From NCBI RefSeq assembly GCF_014303735.1, contig NZ_CP060296.1:4299501-4363500 (forward strand): a stretch of DNA of 64,000 nt, written 5' to 3'. Under the pieces are notes generated by a model that did no database searches, was not told the DNA's origin, and saw nothing but the letters and a program-made list of their open reading frames with translations. Within the stretch, counting starts at the first letter, position 1; each line of letters starts with the position of its first letter. This DNA comes from Variovorax sp. PAMC28562. GTDB lineage: Bacteria > Pseudomonadota > Gammaproteobacteria > Burkholderiales > Burkholderiaceae_C. A program made the translations under genes and the position numbers. Below are positions 31,033 through 39,782 of the stretch, piece after piece.

Positions 31033-32943
31033 TCAGGCGACGATGAGTTGCTTGATCTTTTGCAGCGTGGCCGGGTCGTCGATGGTCGTCAGGTCGCCGG
31101 GGTCGCGGCCTTCGCACACCGCCTGGATGGCCCGGCGCAGCAATTTGCCGCTGCGCGTCTTGGGCAGCCCGGTGACGAAGCGGACGCGCGATGGTCGCGC
31201 CAGCGCGCCGAGCTGGTCGGCCACCCTCTTCATGATCTCGCCTTCGAGCTTCAGTGCCACATCGGCATCGGTCACCGCATCGCCTGCCTTCGGCACGACG
31301 AAGGCCATCGCGACTTGGCCTTTGAGCGCATCGGCGACGCCCACCACCGCCACCTCGGCCACGTTGGCGTGCCCCGAAATGCTTTCTTCGATCTCGCGTG
31401 TACCGAGCCGATGCCCGGCCACGTTGATCACGTCGTCGGTGCGACCGAGGATAAAGAAGTAGCCGTCGGCATCCCGAATGCCCCAGTCGAAGGTCGAATA
31501 AACCAGCTTGCCCGGCACGCTCTTCCAGTACGTCTGCACGAAGCGCGCGTCGTCCTTCCAGATGGTCTGCATGAAGCCGGGCGGCGTCGGGCTTTCGATG
31601 ACGACCACGCCCTTCTCGTTGGGCGCGGTGAGCTCTTCGCCGGTCGACTCGTGCAGGATCTTGACTTTGTAGCCATACATCGGCACTCCGGGGCTGCCGA
31701 ACTTGCTCGGCTTGGCCTCGACGCCATTGGCGATCGTGATGATCGGCCAGCCCGATTCGGTTTGCCAGTAGTTGTCGATGATGGGCACGCCAAGGCCGTC
31801 GCTGATCCAGCGGGCCGTGGGCTCATCGAGCGGCTCGCCAGCCAGGAACAGCGCGCGCAGGCTGGAAAGGTCGTACCTTTTCAGCAGCGCCGGGTCTTGC
31901 TTCTTGAGCACACGCACAGCGGTGGGCGCGCTGAACATCACCGTCACCTTGTATTTTTCAACCAGCCGCCACCAGATGCCGCCGTCGGGCTGCTGGTCGA
32001 TGCCCTGCGTGGGCAGGCCTTCATACAGGATCGTCGCCATGCCGGCGATGAGTGGGCCGTAGACGATGTAGCTATGGCCGACGACCCAGCCGATGTCGCT
32101 GGTCGAGAAATACGTTTCGCCGGCACGGCCGTCGAAGATGTGCTTCATGCTGGCGGCCAGCGCCACGGCATAGCCGCCGGTGTCGCGCTGCACGCCTTTG
32201 GGTTTGCCGGTGGTGCCGCTGGTGTAGATGGTGTAGCTGATGTCGGTCGACGCCAGCCAGGCGCACGGCACCACCGCATCTCGGTGCGAGGCCGCCATGT
32301 CGCTGTCCAGGTGATCGCGCCCCGCGACAAGCTCCATCGGCGCCAAACCGCGGTCGGTCAACAGCACGGCGGCCGGCTTGTACTTCGACAGGCGAATCGC
32401 TTCGTCGAGCAGCGGCTTGTACGGCACCACCTTGCTGCCACGCGAACCGGCGTCGGCGCTTATCACGACCTTCGGCTCGGCGTCCTCGATTCGCGTGGCC
32501 AGGGAACCGCTGGCAAAGCCACCGAACACCACGCAATGGACGGCGCCGATGCGGGCGCAGGCCAACATCGCGAATGCCGCTTCCGGAATCATCGGCATGT
32601 AGATCAGGACGCGGTCGCCCTTGCCGACGCCCAGCGCCATCAGGCTGGCGGCGGTGCGCTGCACTTCAGCGTGCAGCTCGTTGAAGCTGAAAGTCTTTTC
32701 GACGCCCGTTTCGGTAGAGACGAAGATCAATGCAGCCTGATCGCCACGCGTCGCCAGATGCCGATCGACCGCGTTGTGGCACAGGTTGGTCGTACCGCCG
32801 ACGAACCAGTTGGCGAACGGTGGGTTGCTCGCATCGAGGATCTGCTTAGGCGGCGTCTGCCAGTCGATCAACTGGGCTTGCTCGGCCCAGAAACCGTCAG
32901 GATCTTCGATGGAACGGGCGTGGAAATCCTCGTAGCGGCTCAT
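31033..32943 (-). CDS. prpE: Propionyl-CoA synthetase (acetyl-CoA synthetase family)
   Basis: ATP-dependent acyl-CoA ligase, 636 residues. The N-terminal MSRYEDFHARSIEDPDGFWA, the P-loop-like YTSGTTGKPKGVQRD and the C-terminal catalytic lysine in GLPKTRSGKLLRRAIQAV are clear. The GVQRDTGGYAVALAASMKHI and WWRLVEKYKVTVMFSAPTAV segments resemble PrpE rather than Acs. Substrate preference between propionate and acetate cannot be proved here. It stands without the prpBC genes and upstream of the isochorismatase-family gene in transcription terms it follows it by 92 bases. Confidence 0.9.
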   Translation of the reverse strand: MSRYEDFHARSIEDPDGFWAEQAQLIDWQTPPKQILDASNPPFANWFVGGTTNLCHNAVDRHLATRGDQAALIFVSTETGVEKTFSFNELHAEVQRTAASLMALGVGKGDRVLIYMPMIPEAAFAMLACARIGAVHCVVFGGFASGSLATRIEDAEPKVVISADAGSRGSKVVPYKPLLDEAIRLSKYKPAAVLLTDRGLAPMELVAGRDHLDSDMAASHRDAVVPCAWLASTDISYTIYTSGTTGKPKGVQRDTGGYAVALAASMKHIFDGRAGETYFSTSDIGWVVGHSYIVYGPLIAGMATILYEGLPTQGIDQQPDGGIWWRLVEKYKVTVMFSAPTAVRVLKKQDPALLKRYDLSSLRALFLAGEPLDEPTARWISDGLGVPIIDNYWQTESGWPIITIANGVEAKPSKFGSPGVPMYGYKVKILHESTGEELTAPNEKGVVVIESPTPPGFMQTIWKDDARFVQTYWKSVPGKLVYSTFDWGIRDADGYFFILGRTDDVINVAGHRLGTREIEESISGHANVAEVAVVGVADALKGQVAMAFVVPKAGDAVTDADVALKLEGEIMKRVADQLGALARPSRVRFVTGLPKTRSGKLLRRAIQAVCEGRDPGDLTTIDDPATLQKIKQLIVA

Positions 32944-33035
32944 CTGGTTTTGTCTCCTTCAAGTTCTGTATCGCAAGGCCGACCTGGACAAAGCTTTCGA
33001 CTTGCGTTCCCGCAATCTGCAGAGATCGCCGGGAC

Positions 33036-33647
33036 CTAGCGAATCAGTGCCTGCAAGTCGCGAAAGGCCGGATGCTCCGCCGTGCGCAGCCACTCGAATC
33101 CGACCATCTCCGTCGTGACGAGTTCCGCTCCGGCACCAGCCAGGCGGTCGAAGGCGGCATCGCGGTTGCGCTCGGTGCGCGAGCTGCAGGCATCGGTGAC
33201 GACCCACACTTCGAACTCGTCTTCGAGCAAGTCGAGCGCTGTTTGCAGCAAGCAAACGTGCGCCTCGCAACCGGCGATAACGATGGTGCCGCGCTCGTCG
33301 ACCGGCGCTGCCGGTTTCTGCAGGTGTTTGGGCAGGCTGCGTGCATTGCCGCGTTGCGCCTGAGGTTGCGGTTCGGTCGGCCGCAACCAGTCGCCCAGCC
33401 CTTCTTCGACACCGCTGAAATGCATTTTGGCCAGTGTGCGCTGACACAACGCGCGGATGTCCGGCAGGTTCTCGCCGAGCTTCGACGGGTTCTGCTCGGT
33501 GCCCCAAACGGGGACTTCGACCAGTTGCGCCATCTTGCCTAGTCGAACAGCGTTCTTGGCGACCGCTTCCGACTCGAATATCGCCGGCATGAGTCGCGCC
33601 TGGTAATCGACCAGCACAAGTTGGGAAAGCGAGGCATCGAGCAGCAT
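33036..33647 (-). CDS. Isochorismatase-family cysteine hydrolase
   Basis: 203-residue protein with the isochorismatase-like fold. The predicted catalytic triad is Asp14 (LVLVDYQARLMP), a Lys in LAKMHFSGVEEG, and the Cys in IVIAGCEAHVCLLQTALDLL. The cis-peptide segment before the Cys is typical. It is closest to the YcaC-like group of broad-function amidases. The substrate is unknown. It follows the TetR gene by 24 bases and may be co-transcribed with it and prpE. Confidence 0.85.
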   Translation of the reverse strand: MLLDASLSQLVLVDYQARLMPAIFESEAVAKNAVRLGKMAQLVEVPVWGTEQNPSKLGENLPDIRALCQRTLAKMHFSGVEEGLGDWLRPTEPQPQAQRGNARSLPKHLQKPAAPVDERGTIVIAGCEAHVCLLQTALDLLEDEFEVWVVTDACSSRTERNRDAAFDRLAGAGAELVTTEMVGFEWLRTAEHPAFRDLQALIR

Positions 33648-33671
33648 GGGCGGGTCTTAGTGAAAGTGAAG

Positions 33672-34319
33672 CTAAACCGTACCACCGATCTGATCGCGCC
33701 GGTCTGCCACCACGCACCGGGCAACCAGTTGTGCCACGTAGGTTTTAAACAGCAGTTCTGCGGACTGGCGAAACATCCGGATGCGCCCGGTGTGCTGCAT
33801 CAGCAGCAGGCCGACGCCTTGCGCAAAAAGTGCGGTGTTCTCTTGAAGTGCGCGCCTCGCATCCAGACCCATTGCCAGCAATGCGTCCTCGCATGGGCGC
33901 AGGGCGTCGTAGAGGCGGTCGTTTAACTCGTGATCGAGCTCGCTGGTGAGGCCGCGCGGGCGCATGCCGTGCACCAGGTAGAAGCCCAGGTCCAGGTCAC
34001 GTGGGTTTGCGGCATAGAAATCGAACCAGGCCAGCGCCTTGGACAACAGCGTCTTCTCCGGTTTCGCTTTGAACACGCGCGCATCGGCGACAACCGCTTG
34101 CAGCCGCGTCAACGACTCGTCGAGCAATGCGGCATACACCGCCTCCTTGCTCTCGAAGTACGAGTAGATAGCGCCGGGGGTGTAGCCGGCGCGCTTGGCG
34201 ATCTCGCGAATGCTGGCGCCTTCAATGCCCGCTTCGGAGAACACCGAACGCGCAGCATCGAGCACCAGTGCCCGGCGTGCGTCGGTGAGTGTTTGCTGAC
34301 GCTGGAGCTTGGCATGCAT
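33672..34319 (-). CDS. TetR-family transcriptional regulator
   Basis: 215 residues starting at the ATG at 34319 (MHAKLQRQQTLTDARR). The N-terminal helix-turn-helix is clear (IEGASIREIAKRAGYTPGAI, YSYFESKEAVYAALL), and the rest is the all-helical ligand-binding domain. It is divergent from the HpaB-like gene across about 130 bases with a perfect palindrome, so it probably represses that gene and itself. The inducer is unknown. It overlaps none of its neighbours. Confidence 0.92.
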   Translation of the reverse strand: MHAKLQRQQTLTDARRALVLDAARSVFSEAGIEGASIREIAKRAGYTPGAIYSYFESKEAVYAALLDESLTRLQAVVADARVFKAKPEKTLLSKALAWFDFYAANPRDLDLGFYLVHGMRPRGLTSELDHELNDRLYDALRPCEDALLAMGLDARRALQENTALFAQGVGLLLMQHTGRIRMFRQSAELLFKTYVAQLVARCVVADRRDQIGGTV

Positions 34320-34367
34320 GCTTCGAATATAGCGCCACCCTGCACACGCCTTCATCTATTCGAGCAG

Positions 34368-34394
34368 TTGAACAAAAAATTGAACAGTGTTCAA
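34368..34394. promoter_or_regulatory. Probable TetR operator with an extra half-site
   Basis: A perfect 7-1-7 palindrome, TTGAACAGTGTTCAA, occupies 34380-34394. A further copy of the half-site TTGAACA lies at 34368-34374, exactly 12 bases before the left arm. The cluster lies between the divergent TetR and HpaB-like genes, where the repressor should bind. Confidence 0.7.
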
Positions 34395-34450
34395 ATTCAC
34401 GATCGAGAAAGTCTTTGAGCTTTCACAACCTTCAAGCAACTGGAGAGACC

Positions 34451-36091
34451 ATGAATGCTGCCCTTCCCGTCGCCAACCTGATGTCCGGCGACGAATATCG
34501 CGACTCGTTGCGGCGCTACAAGCCCACCGTATTCGTCGACGGACGCCGCGTCGAGAGCGTGGCCGACGAAGCCGCATTCCAGCCCGGCATCAATGCCATC
34601 GCGCTGACTTACGACTACGCGTTGAAGCCGCAGTACGAGTCGCTGATGACGGCCATTCAGCACTCCAGCGGCAAGCGAGTAAATCGCCTGTCGCACATCA
34701 ATACCGGCTCGGGTGACCTGCTCAACAAGCTCGAAGCCGTGCGGCTCGTCTGCCAGGAAACCGGCTGCGCGCAGCGCTACCTGACGCACGATGCGCTGAA
34801 CGCGATTGGCCAAGTGTCGGCCCGCATCGACGACGCGCGCGGCACGACCGAGAACACCGCCCGATTTACCGAGTATCTGCACCGCATCCAGGACCAGGAT
34901 TTGACGCTCGGCGTCGCGATGACCGACGCCAAAGGCGACCGCAGCAAGCGCCCGCACGAACAATCGAACATCGACAGCTACCTGCACATCGTCGAGCGCA
35001 ATGCGCTGCGCAACGGCGTGCGCGGCATCGTGATCTCGGGCACCAAGGCCATCGTGACCGGCGCGCCCTACGTGCACGAACTGCTGGTCATGCCATGCCG
35101 CAACATGAGCCGCGAAGACGCGGATTTCGCGGTGTGCTGCGCCGTGCCGCTCGACGCACCGGGCTTGACCATCGTGGCACGCCCGGCCGGTCGGCCAGGC
35201 GAAAAGCTCGAGCATGGCGATGCGCTGTTCAGCCGCAAATTCGGCCAGAGCACCGGCGTGTGTATGTTCGATCGCGTCTTCGTGCCATGGGACAACGTGT
35301 TCTATGCCGGCGAGTGGGAGCACACCGGCCACCTGACCTACAGTTACGCCACCCATCACCGCCACAGCTGCATCGGTGCGCGCGCCGGCTTCGGCGATTT
35401 GCTGATCGGCGCCGGCGCGCTGATGTGCGAGGCCAATGGCTTCGACCCCGGCAAGGAGACGCACCTGCGCGAGCAGATGGTCGAACTCATCACCATCACC
35501 GAGAGCTTTTTTGCCTGCGGCGTGGCGGCCAGCGTGTACGGCAAGGCCGACGAGCACTGCAACATCTTCATGCCCGACCCGGTGTTCAGCAACATCGGCA
35601 AACTGCTGCTGGCCACCAAAATTTACGACATGCACCGCATCGCGCACTACGTGAGCGGTGGACTGATCGTCACGCTGCCCGGACCTGACGAAGACCACAA
35701 CCCGGAGACTGCGGCACGCCTGTCGGAGGTGCTGCGCGCCAGTCCCGACGTGCCATACGAACAGCGCATCGAAACCGCACGCTTTATCGAAGACCTGACT
35801 GCCGGCTATCAAGGGGGTTGGTACAGCGTGATCAGCCTGCACGGCGGCGGCTCACCGGCCGCGATGAAGCAGGAGATCTATCGCAACTACCCCATCGGCT
35901 CCAAGGTCGAACTGGTCGAGAGGTTGCTCGATCGCGGCGTAGCACACGACCCGGACCGCGCCATCACGAAGAACCGGCAACCCGGCAAATGCTGCGACAC
36001 CGGCTGCACGACGCCGGGACAAGCCGTCATGGTCGATCTGCCGGCACCGCGGTCAGTGCGACTGCCGCCGACAACGCCGTCCCCGGTCTAG
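34451..36091 (+). CDS. HpaB/AbfD-like flavoprotein (4-hydroxyphenylacetate 3-hydroxylase superfamily)
   Basis: 546 residues, start ATG at 34451 with GGAGAG just upstream. It belongs to the superfamily of FADH2-dependent 4-hydroxyphenylacetate 3-monooxygenase (HpaB) and the Fe-S/FAD enzyme 4-hydroxybutyryl-CoA dehydratase (AbfD). It aligns well by eye with AbfD in LTYDYALKPQYESLM, AMTDAKGDRSKRP and SGGLIVTLPG. Of the AbfD cluster ligands, Cys99 and His292 have counterparts (C106, H303), but the Cys103 and Cys299 positions read Tyr110 and Ala310. The tail has an unusual CCDTGC at about 514-519. Substrate and reaction are not known. Confidence 0.75.
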   Translation: MNAALPVANLMSGDEYRDSLRRYKPTVFVDGRRVESVADEAAFQPGINAIALTYDYALKPQYESLMTAIQHSSGKRVNRLSHINTGSGDLLNKLEAVRLVCQETGCAQRYLTHDALNAIGQVSARIDDARGTTENTARFTEYLHRIQDQDLTLGVAMTDAKGDRSKRPHEQSNIDSYLHIVERNALRNGVRGIVISGTKAIVTGAPYVHELLVMPCRNMSREDADFAVCCAVPLDAPGLTIVARPAGRPGEKLEHGDALFSRKFGQSTGVCMFDRVFVPWDNVFYAGEWEHTGHLTYSYATHHRHSCIGARAGFGDLLIGAGALMCEANGFDPGKETHLREQMVELITITESFFACGVAASVYGKADEHCNIFMPDPVFSNIGKLLLATKIYDMHRIAHYVSGGLIVTLPGPDEDHNPETAARLSEVLRASPDVPYEQRIETARFIEDLTAGYQGGWYSVISLHGGGSPAAMKQEIYRNYPIGSKVELVERLLDRGVAHDPDRAITKNRQPGKCCDTGCTTPGQAVMVDLPAPRSVRLPPTTPSPV

Positions 36092-36101
36092 GCAACAACG
36101 G

Positions 36102-36923
36102 ATGCCATCTTTCGTCCATGGGCGCCGCGGTTCGAGGCTCGCGGCGTTGGCGGCGGCGGCAGCGCTGGCTTCCTTGCTTGCGTCAGGCTGCACCGGCCTG
36201 CGCCCGGCCAAGGCGCCGATCGACACCTTCGTCGACAAGAGCACCTGCACGGCACGCGCCGACACCTTGCTGATCATGTTGCCCGGCGCCTATTCGCATC
36301 CCGACGAGTTCGTGCGTGAGAACTTCGTGAGCGCGGTGCGGGAGCGGCAACTCGCTGTCGACATCGTGCGCGTCGATGCGCACCTGGGTTACTACAACAA
36401 GGGCGCCGTCATCGAGCGCCTGCAGCAAGACGTGATCGCACCTGCGCGGGCGCGGGGCTACAAGGCGATATGGATCGTCGGCATTTCCATCGGAGGGCTG
36501 GGTGGGCTGATCTATGCCAACGCACATCCGGTCGACGTGACGGGGCTGGTCGTGTTGGCGCCCTATCTCGGCGATCGCGTGCAGAGCTTGGATGTCGCCA
36601 ACGCCGGCGGACTCGTGCGATGGCAAGGGCCGCTCACCGACCCCGTCGGCGACGACCGAGCCGGCGGCGAAAGAGCGCAGCGGGAGACGGCACTGTGGCA
36701 ATGGCTGAAGGCTTACGCGCGCCGGCCGCTGCCGGTCGATCACCCGCCGCTCTACCTGGGCTATGGCCTCGACGATCGGTTCGCCTTCAGCCATCGACTG
36801 CTCGCGGCCGCCTTGCCGCCGGAGCGTGTGTTCACCACTGCAGGCGGGCACGACTGGCCAGAATGGACGCGGCTCTGGCGCGCGGTGCTGCCGACGCTGC
36901 CGCTGCCGAGTTGCAATGGCTGA
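36102..36923 (+). CDS. Predicted lipoprotein or secreted alpha/beta hydrolase
   Basis: 273 residues. The hydrophobic leader ends ALASLLASGCTG and could be a lipoprotein signal, though the lipobox (ASGC) is imperfect. The nucleophile elbow is GISIGGLGGLIYA. An Asp in GYGLDDRFAF and a His in TAGGHDWPEW complete a plausible catalytic triad. It starts 11 bases after the HpaB-like stop, so the two are probably co-transcribed. The substrate is unknown; a link to the upstream enzyme is inference. Confidence 0.8.
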   Translation: MPSFVHGRRGSRLAALAAAAALASLLASGCTGLRPAKAPIDTFVDKSTCTARADTLLIMLPGAYSHPDEFVRENFVSAVRERQLAVDIVRVDAHLGYYNKGAVIERLQQDVIAPARARGYKAIWIVGISIGGLGGLIYANAHPVDVTGLVVLAPYLGDRVQSLDVANAGGLVRWQGPLTDPVGDDRAGGERAQRETALWQWLKAYARRPLPVDHPPLYLGYGLDDRFAFSHRLLAAALPPERVFTTAGGHDWPEWTRLWRAVLPTLPLPSCNG

Positions 36924-36928
36924 GGCAA

Positions 36929-37666
36929 CTAACTTTGCGCCGTCGGCCGGACAATGATCTCGCCGACATCGACATCGGCAGGCTGCTCTATCGCGAATGC
37001 GATGGCACGGGCAATTGCACCCGGCGGTATCCCCAGCTTTTCCATCGTGGACTGCGTCTGGGCTTTCAGCTCCGGGCTCGTCATGGAATCCGCGAAGCCG
37101 GTGCGGGTCATGCCCGGCGAGATCACCGTTACCCGCAACGCAGTGCCCGCTTCTTGCCGCAAACCTTCCGAGATCGCTCGCACCGCGAACTTGGTGCCCG
37201 CATAGACCGCCATGCCTGGGACGATGCGGTGCGCCGCCGTGGACGCGACGTTGACGAAGTGACCTGCCCCCTGCTTGCGAAAGGTGGGCAAGGCGGCCGC
37301 GATGCCATAGAGCACGCCCTTGATGTTGATGTCGATCATGGCGTCCCAGTCGTCGACGCGCAGGTCGTCGAGCGGTGATATAGGACCGATCCCCGCGTTG
37401 TTGACCAGCACGTCGAGCCTTCCGAAATGCGAGATCGCCATCTCGACGATGCGCGACACGTCCTCCCGTCGAGCGACGTCGACTTGCGCATGGATCGCTT
37501 TGCCACCGGCGCTCTCGATGCGCGCGGAAAGCGCCGCCAGCCTTTCAATGCCCCGCGCTGCAAGTACGAGCTTCGCCCCACGCGCTGCCAGCAGCAGCGC
37601 GGTTGCTTCGCCGATGCCGCTGCTGGCGCCCGTAATCACAATGACCTTGTCCTTGATGCCTGACAT
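36929..37666 (-). CDS. SDR-family NAD(P)-dependent oxidoreductase
   Basis: 245-residue classical short-chain dehydrogenase. Cofactor motif VITGASSGIGEAT, NNAG in VLVNNAGIGP, catalytic Ser in VNVASTAAH and YxxxK in YAGTKFAVRA. The substrate is not deducible. It is divergent from the AraC-type regulator at 37805 across about 140 bases, the usual arrangement for regulator and target. Its 3' end converges with the lipoprotein hydrolase. Confidence 0.92.
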   Translation of the reverse strand: MSGIKDKVIVITGASSGIGEATALLLAARGAKLVLAARGIERLAALSARIESAGGKAIHAQVDVARREDVSRIVEMAISHFGRLDVLVNNAGIGPISPLDDLRVDDWDAMIDINIKGVLYGIAAALPTFRKQGAGHFVNVASTAAHRIVPGMAVYAGTKFAVRAISEGLRQEAGTALRVTVISPGMTRTGFADSMTSPELKAQTQSTMEKLGIPPGAIARAIAFAIEQPADVDVGEIIVRPTAQS

Positions 37667-37804
37667 GTAGATGTCCTTTCCATACCTGTGCGGTGCCCGA
37701 TGCGGGCTCAGCGCCGCCGCTCGCTCTCACCCTGTATCGTGGCTATCGACTGGACCGCGGTCGATACTCGAATCGCCTTCATTCATCATCGAACGTACGG
37801 ACTC

Positions 37805-38737
37805 ATGGACCCACTATCGGACGTCTTTTCGCTGCTCAAAGCGCGATGCGTCACGTCGGCGCGCCTGGACGTTCGAGGACCCTGGGCGATGCGCTTCACC
37901 GGGCGCCGTCACATCAAGTTCGCCGGCATTTTGGAAGGCGCGTTCTGGCTTTGGACCGAAGACGGCGAGCCGCCGTTGTATCTGAACACCGGCGATTTCT
38001 ACCTCCTGACGCGCGGCCAGCCCTACTGCACCGGCAGCGATCCGACACTCGTGCCCATCGATGGGCGCGAAGTGCTTGCCAGTTGCATGGATGCGGATGG
38101 CATCGTTCGCTACGGTCAGCACGGCGACAAGGTGAGTGCCGCCGGTGGTCGCTTCGTCTTCGACGCCGATGCGGAGGACCTCTTGCTGAAATTGCTGCCG
38201 CCACTCGTCCATGTGCCTGCCGGATCGGAAGGCGCTCCGTCGCTGCGGGCGCTGCTCGAACTCCTTCGCCTAGAAACCGAGGCCGTACGACCCGGCGGCG
38301 CGGTCGTCGCGACCAATCTTGCGAACATGGTGCTGATGCAGAGTCTTCGGTTGCGCATGGCGTCCGGGGCTCATCTGCCGGGCTGGCTGGGTGCGCTTGC
38401 GGATCCAAAGATCGGAGCAGCCCTGCACCTGCTGCATGCCGACATCGCGCACCGCTGGACAGTCGACGAGCTTGCATCCAGCGTCGCTATGTCTCGCACG
38501 ACCTTCGCCGAGCGGTTCAAGGCGATGACGGGTGTTCCACCGCTTCGCTACCTGATCGAATGGCGAGTGGCCGTGGCCAGCGCGGCGCTGAAGTCGAACC
38601 ACCGCAGCATTTCAGAGGTCGCCGAGATCGTCGGCTACGGCTCGGCGGCGGCTTTCAGCTCCGTATTCTTTAAAGTGACCGGGCGGCGGCCTGGGCAGTA
38701 CCGGGTTGAGAGCGCAGTGGTTGAAAGGGACCCGTGA
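37805..38737 (+). CDS. AraC-family transcriptional regulator with cupin-type N-domain
   Basis: 310 residues from the ATG at 37805 (MDPLSDVFSLL). The N-terminal half is a cupin-like ligand domain (HIKFAGILEGAFWLW, YLNTGDFYLLTRGQPYC), and the C-terminal half has two helix-turn-helix motifs (WTVDELASSVAMSRTTFAER, SISEVAEIVGYGSAAAFSSV) ending in RRPGQYR. This is the AraC_binding/Cupin_6 subclass often found next to SDR genes. It probably controls the divergent oxidoreductase. The inducer is unknown. The longer open frame upstream is not used. Confidence 0.9.
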   Translation: MDPLSDVFSLLKARCVTSARLDVRGPWAMRFTGRRHIKFAGILEGAFWLWTEDGEPPLYLNTGDFYLLTRGQPYCTGSDPTLVPIDGREVLASCMDADGIVRYGQHGDKVSAAGGRFVFDADAEDLLLKLLPPLVHVPAGSEGAPSLRALLELLRLETEAVRPGGAVVATNLANMVLMQSLRLRMASGAHLPGWLGALADPKIGAALHLLHADIAHRWTVDELASSVAMSRTTFAERFKAMTGVPPLRYLIEWRVAVASAALKSNHRSISEVAEIVGYGSAAAFSSVFFKVTGRRPGQYRVESAVVERDP

Positions 38738-38942
38738 CAGGGCCAGGTTCGCCGCGAGGTAGGCATTGCCGTCCGCCGTGGTTGCGGCCGGCGAGCGGGA
38801 TGTTGATCTCGTCGCCTCCTTGCGGACCGTGCTCGCTTTCCTTCTCTGGCCGCGGTGCTGCAACAGCACAAGAAGTCATCGCCACGATCGCTACAAAAAC
38901 ACCGACCGTTCGATTTAAGCCAAAAAGTGGCAAGGAGAGCAT
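38670..38942 (-). CDS. Candidate small exported protein, unsure
   Basis: An ATG-started 90-codon frame whose first 29 residues look like a signal peptide (LNRTVGVFVAIVAMTSCAVA followed by A|PRPEKE). The rest (ESEHGPQGGDEINIPLAGRN, then GGRQCLPRGEPGP) has no domain I know. It overlaps the 3' end of the AraC gene in antisense by 68 bases, and its ribosome-binding site is weak. Two other frames are also open here. The signal-peptide pattern is the only real support. Confidence 0.35.
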   Translation of the reverse strand: MLSLPLFGLNRTVGVFVAIVAMTSCAVAAPRPEKESEHGPQGGDEINIPLAGRNHGGRQCLPRGEPGPVTGPFQPLRSQPGTAQAAARSL

Positions 38943-39134
38943 CCGCCATCTTTTGCAAATTGGTACGGACGCAGCATGTCCCGATCACCCACCGACACAA
39001 GCAATTCACATTCTTTTGACTTACATCAGGCAAAGCGCTTATGTCGGATAACTGACAAACTTTACAAATTCATATCACAAAATTCGAAAATATCTAATTA
39101 AAACAACAAGTTATAATAGAAATCCCGAAACTGG
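38943..39134. other. AT-rich intergenic stretch before the NlpC gene
   Basis: This stretch holds no convincing gene. From 39061 to 39120 only 11 of 60 bases are G or C, in sharp contrast to the surrounding high-GC coding DNA. It ends with a TATAAT and the NlpC start. It may be a promoter region bound by nucleoid proteins, or a remnant of transferred DNA. Confidence 0.6.
39112..39117 (+). promoter_or_regulatory. TATAAT -10 element upstream of the NlpC/P60 gene
   Basis: Exact TATAAT 18 bases before the ATG at 39135. No good -35 hexamer is visible at 16-18 bases, so it may rely on UP-like AT-rich DNA or an activator. Confidence 0.45.
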
Positions 39135-39731
39135 ATGAAATTGACATCGATGAGTGTCGTCAATATCCTACGTACCATGCGTTTATTTGTCTTACCTGCC
39201 ATCCTTCTCATTGCTTTTGCGGCGCATGCCGCCCCACAACAGGAGCGCAGCGACGACATAGAACGAATGCTTTCGGATAAAGGCTTGATCAGCAAGCTCG
39301 ATCATGTTCGCCAGACCGTCAGCGATCGCACCTCCGAACTGGTGGTCACCGCCGTCGGTTTCCTGGGCGTACCTTACCGCCGCGGCGGCAACACCGCCGA
39401 AACCGGCTTCGACTGCAGTGGCTTTGTCCGTGCCATGTACAACCAGACCATCGGTCTCGTGCTGCCGCGCCGCGCTGTTGAACAGGCTGCAGCCACCGAG
39501 CCCATCGCACGCACCGATCTCAAGCCCGGCGACCTCGTGTTTTTCAACACCATGCGCAGGGCGTTCAGCCATGTCGGCATCTACGTCGGTGAAGGCAAGT
39601 TCATTCACTCGCCCAAGCCAGGCGCCCAGGTCCGCGTTGAAGACATGAGCGGCAGCTATTGGCAAAGCCGCTTCAATGGCGGACGCCGCGTGCAAGCAGT
39701 CCAGGGCGAAGAAGCCAAGGTCGGCGATTGA
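39135..39731 (+). CDS. NlpC/P60-family C40 cell-wall peptidase
   Basis: 198-residue predicted secreted endopeptidase that cleaves peptidoglycan stem peptides. A signal peptide is visible (MRLFVLPAILLIAFAAHA). The catalytic Cys is in TGFDCSGFVRAMYN, the His in AFSHVGIYVGEG and the third polar residue in FIHSPKPGAQ. The start could be the ATG at 39135 or the later one at 39177, which gives the cleanest signal peptide; neither has a good ribosome-binding site. It ends just before a strong bidirectional terminator. Confidence 0.9.
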   Translation: MKLTSMSVVNILRTMRLFVLPAILLIAFAAHAAPQQERSDDIERMLSDKGLISKLDHVRQTVSDRTSELVVTAVGFLGVPYRRGGNTAETGFDCSGFVRAMYNQTIGLVLPRRAVEQAAATEPIARTDLKPGDLVFFNTMRRAFSHVGIYVGEGKFIHSPKPGAQVRVEDMSGSYWQSRFNGGRRVQAVQGEEAKVGD

Positions 39732-39782
39732 GCGCTGCCTGAGAGACCGGAGACCGAGGCCCTCCTCTGCAGGGCACGCATG

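Noticed and set aside
34397..35842. 481-codon minus-strand frame opposite the HpaB-like gene
   Set aside because: Composition is Ala/His/Val-rich shadow sequence with no motif, and it would run through the TetR operator and the divergent promoter.
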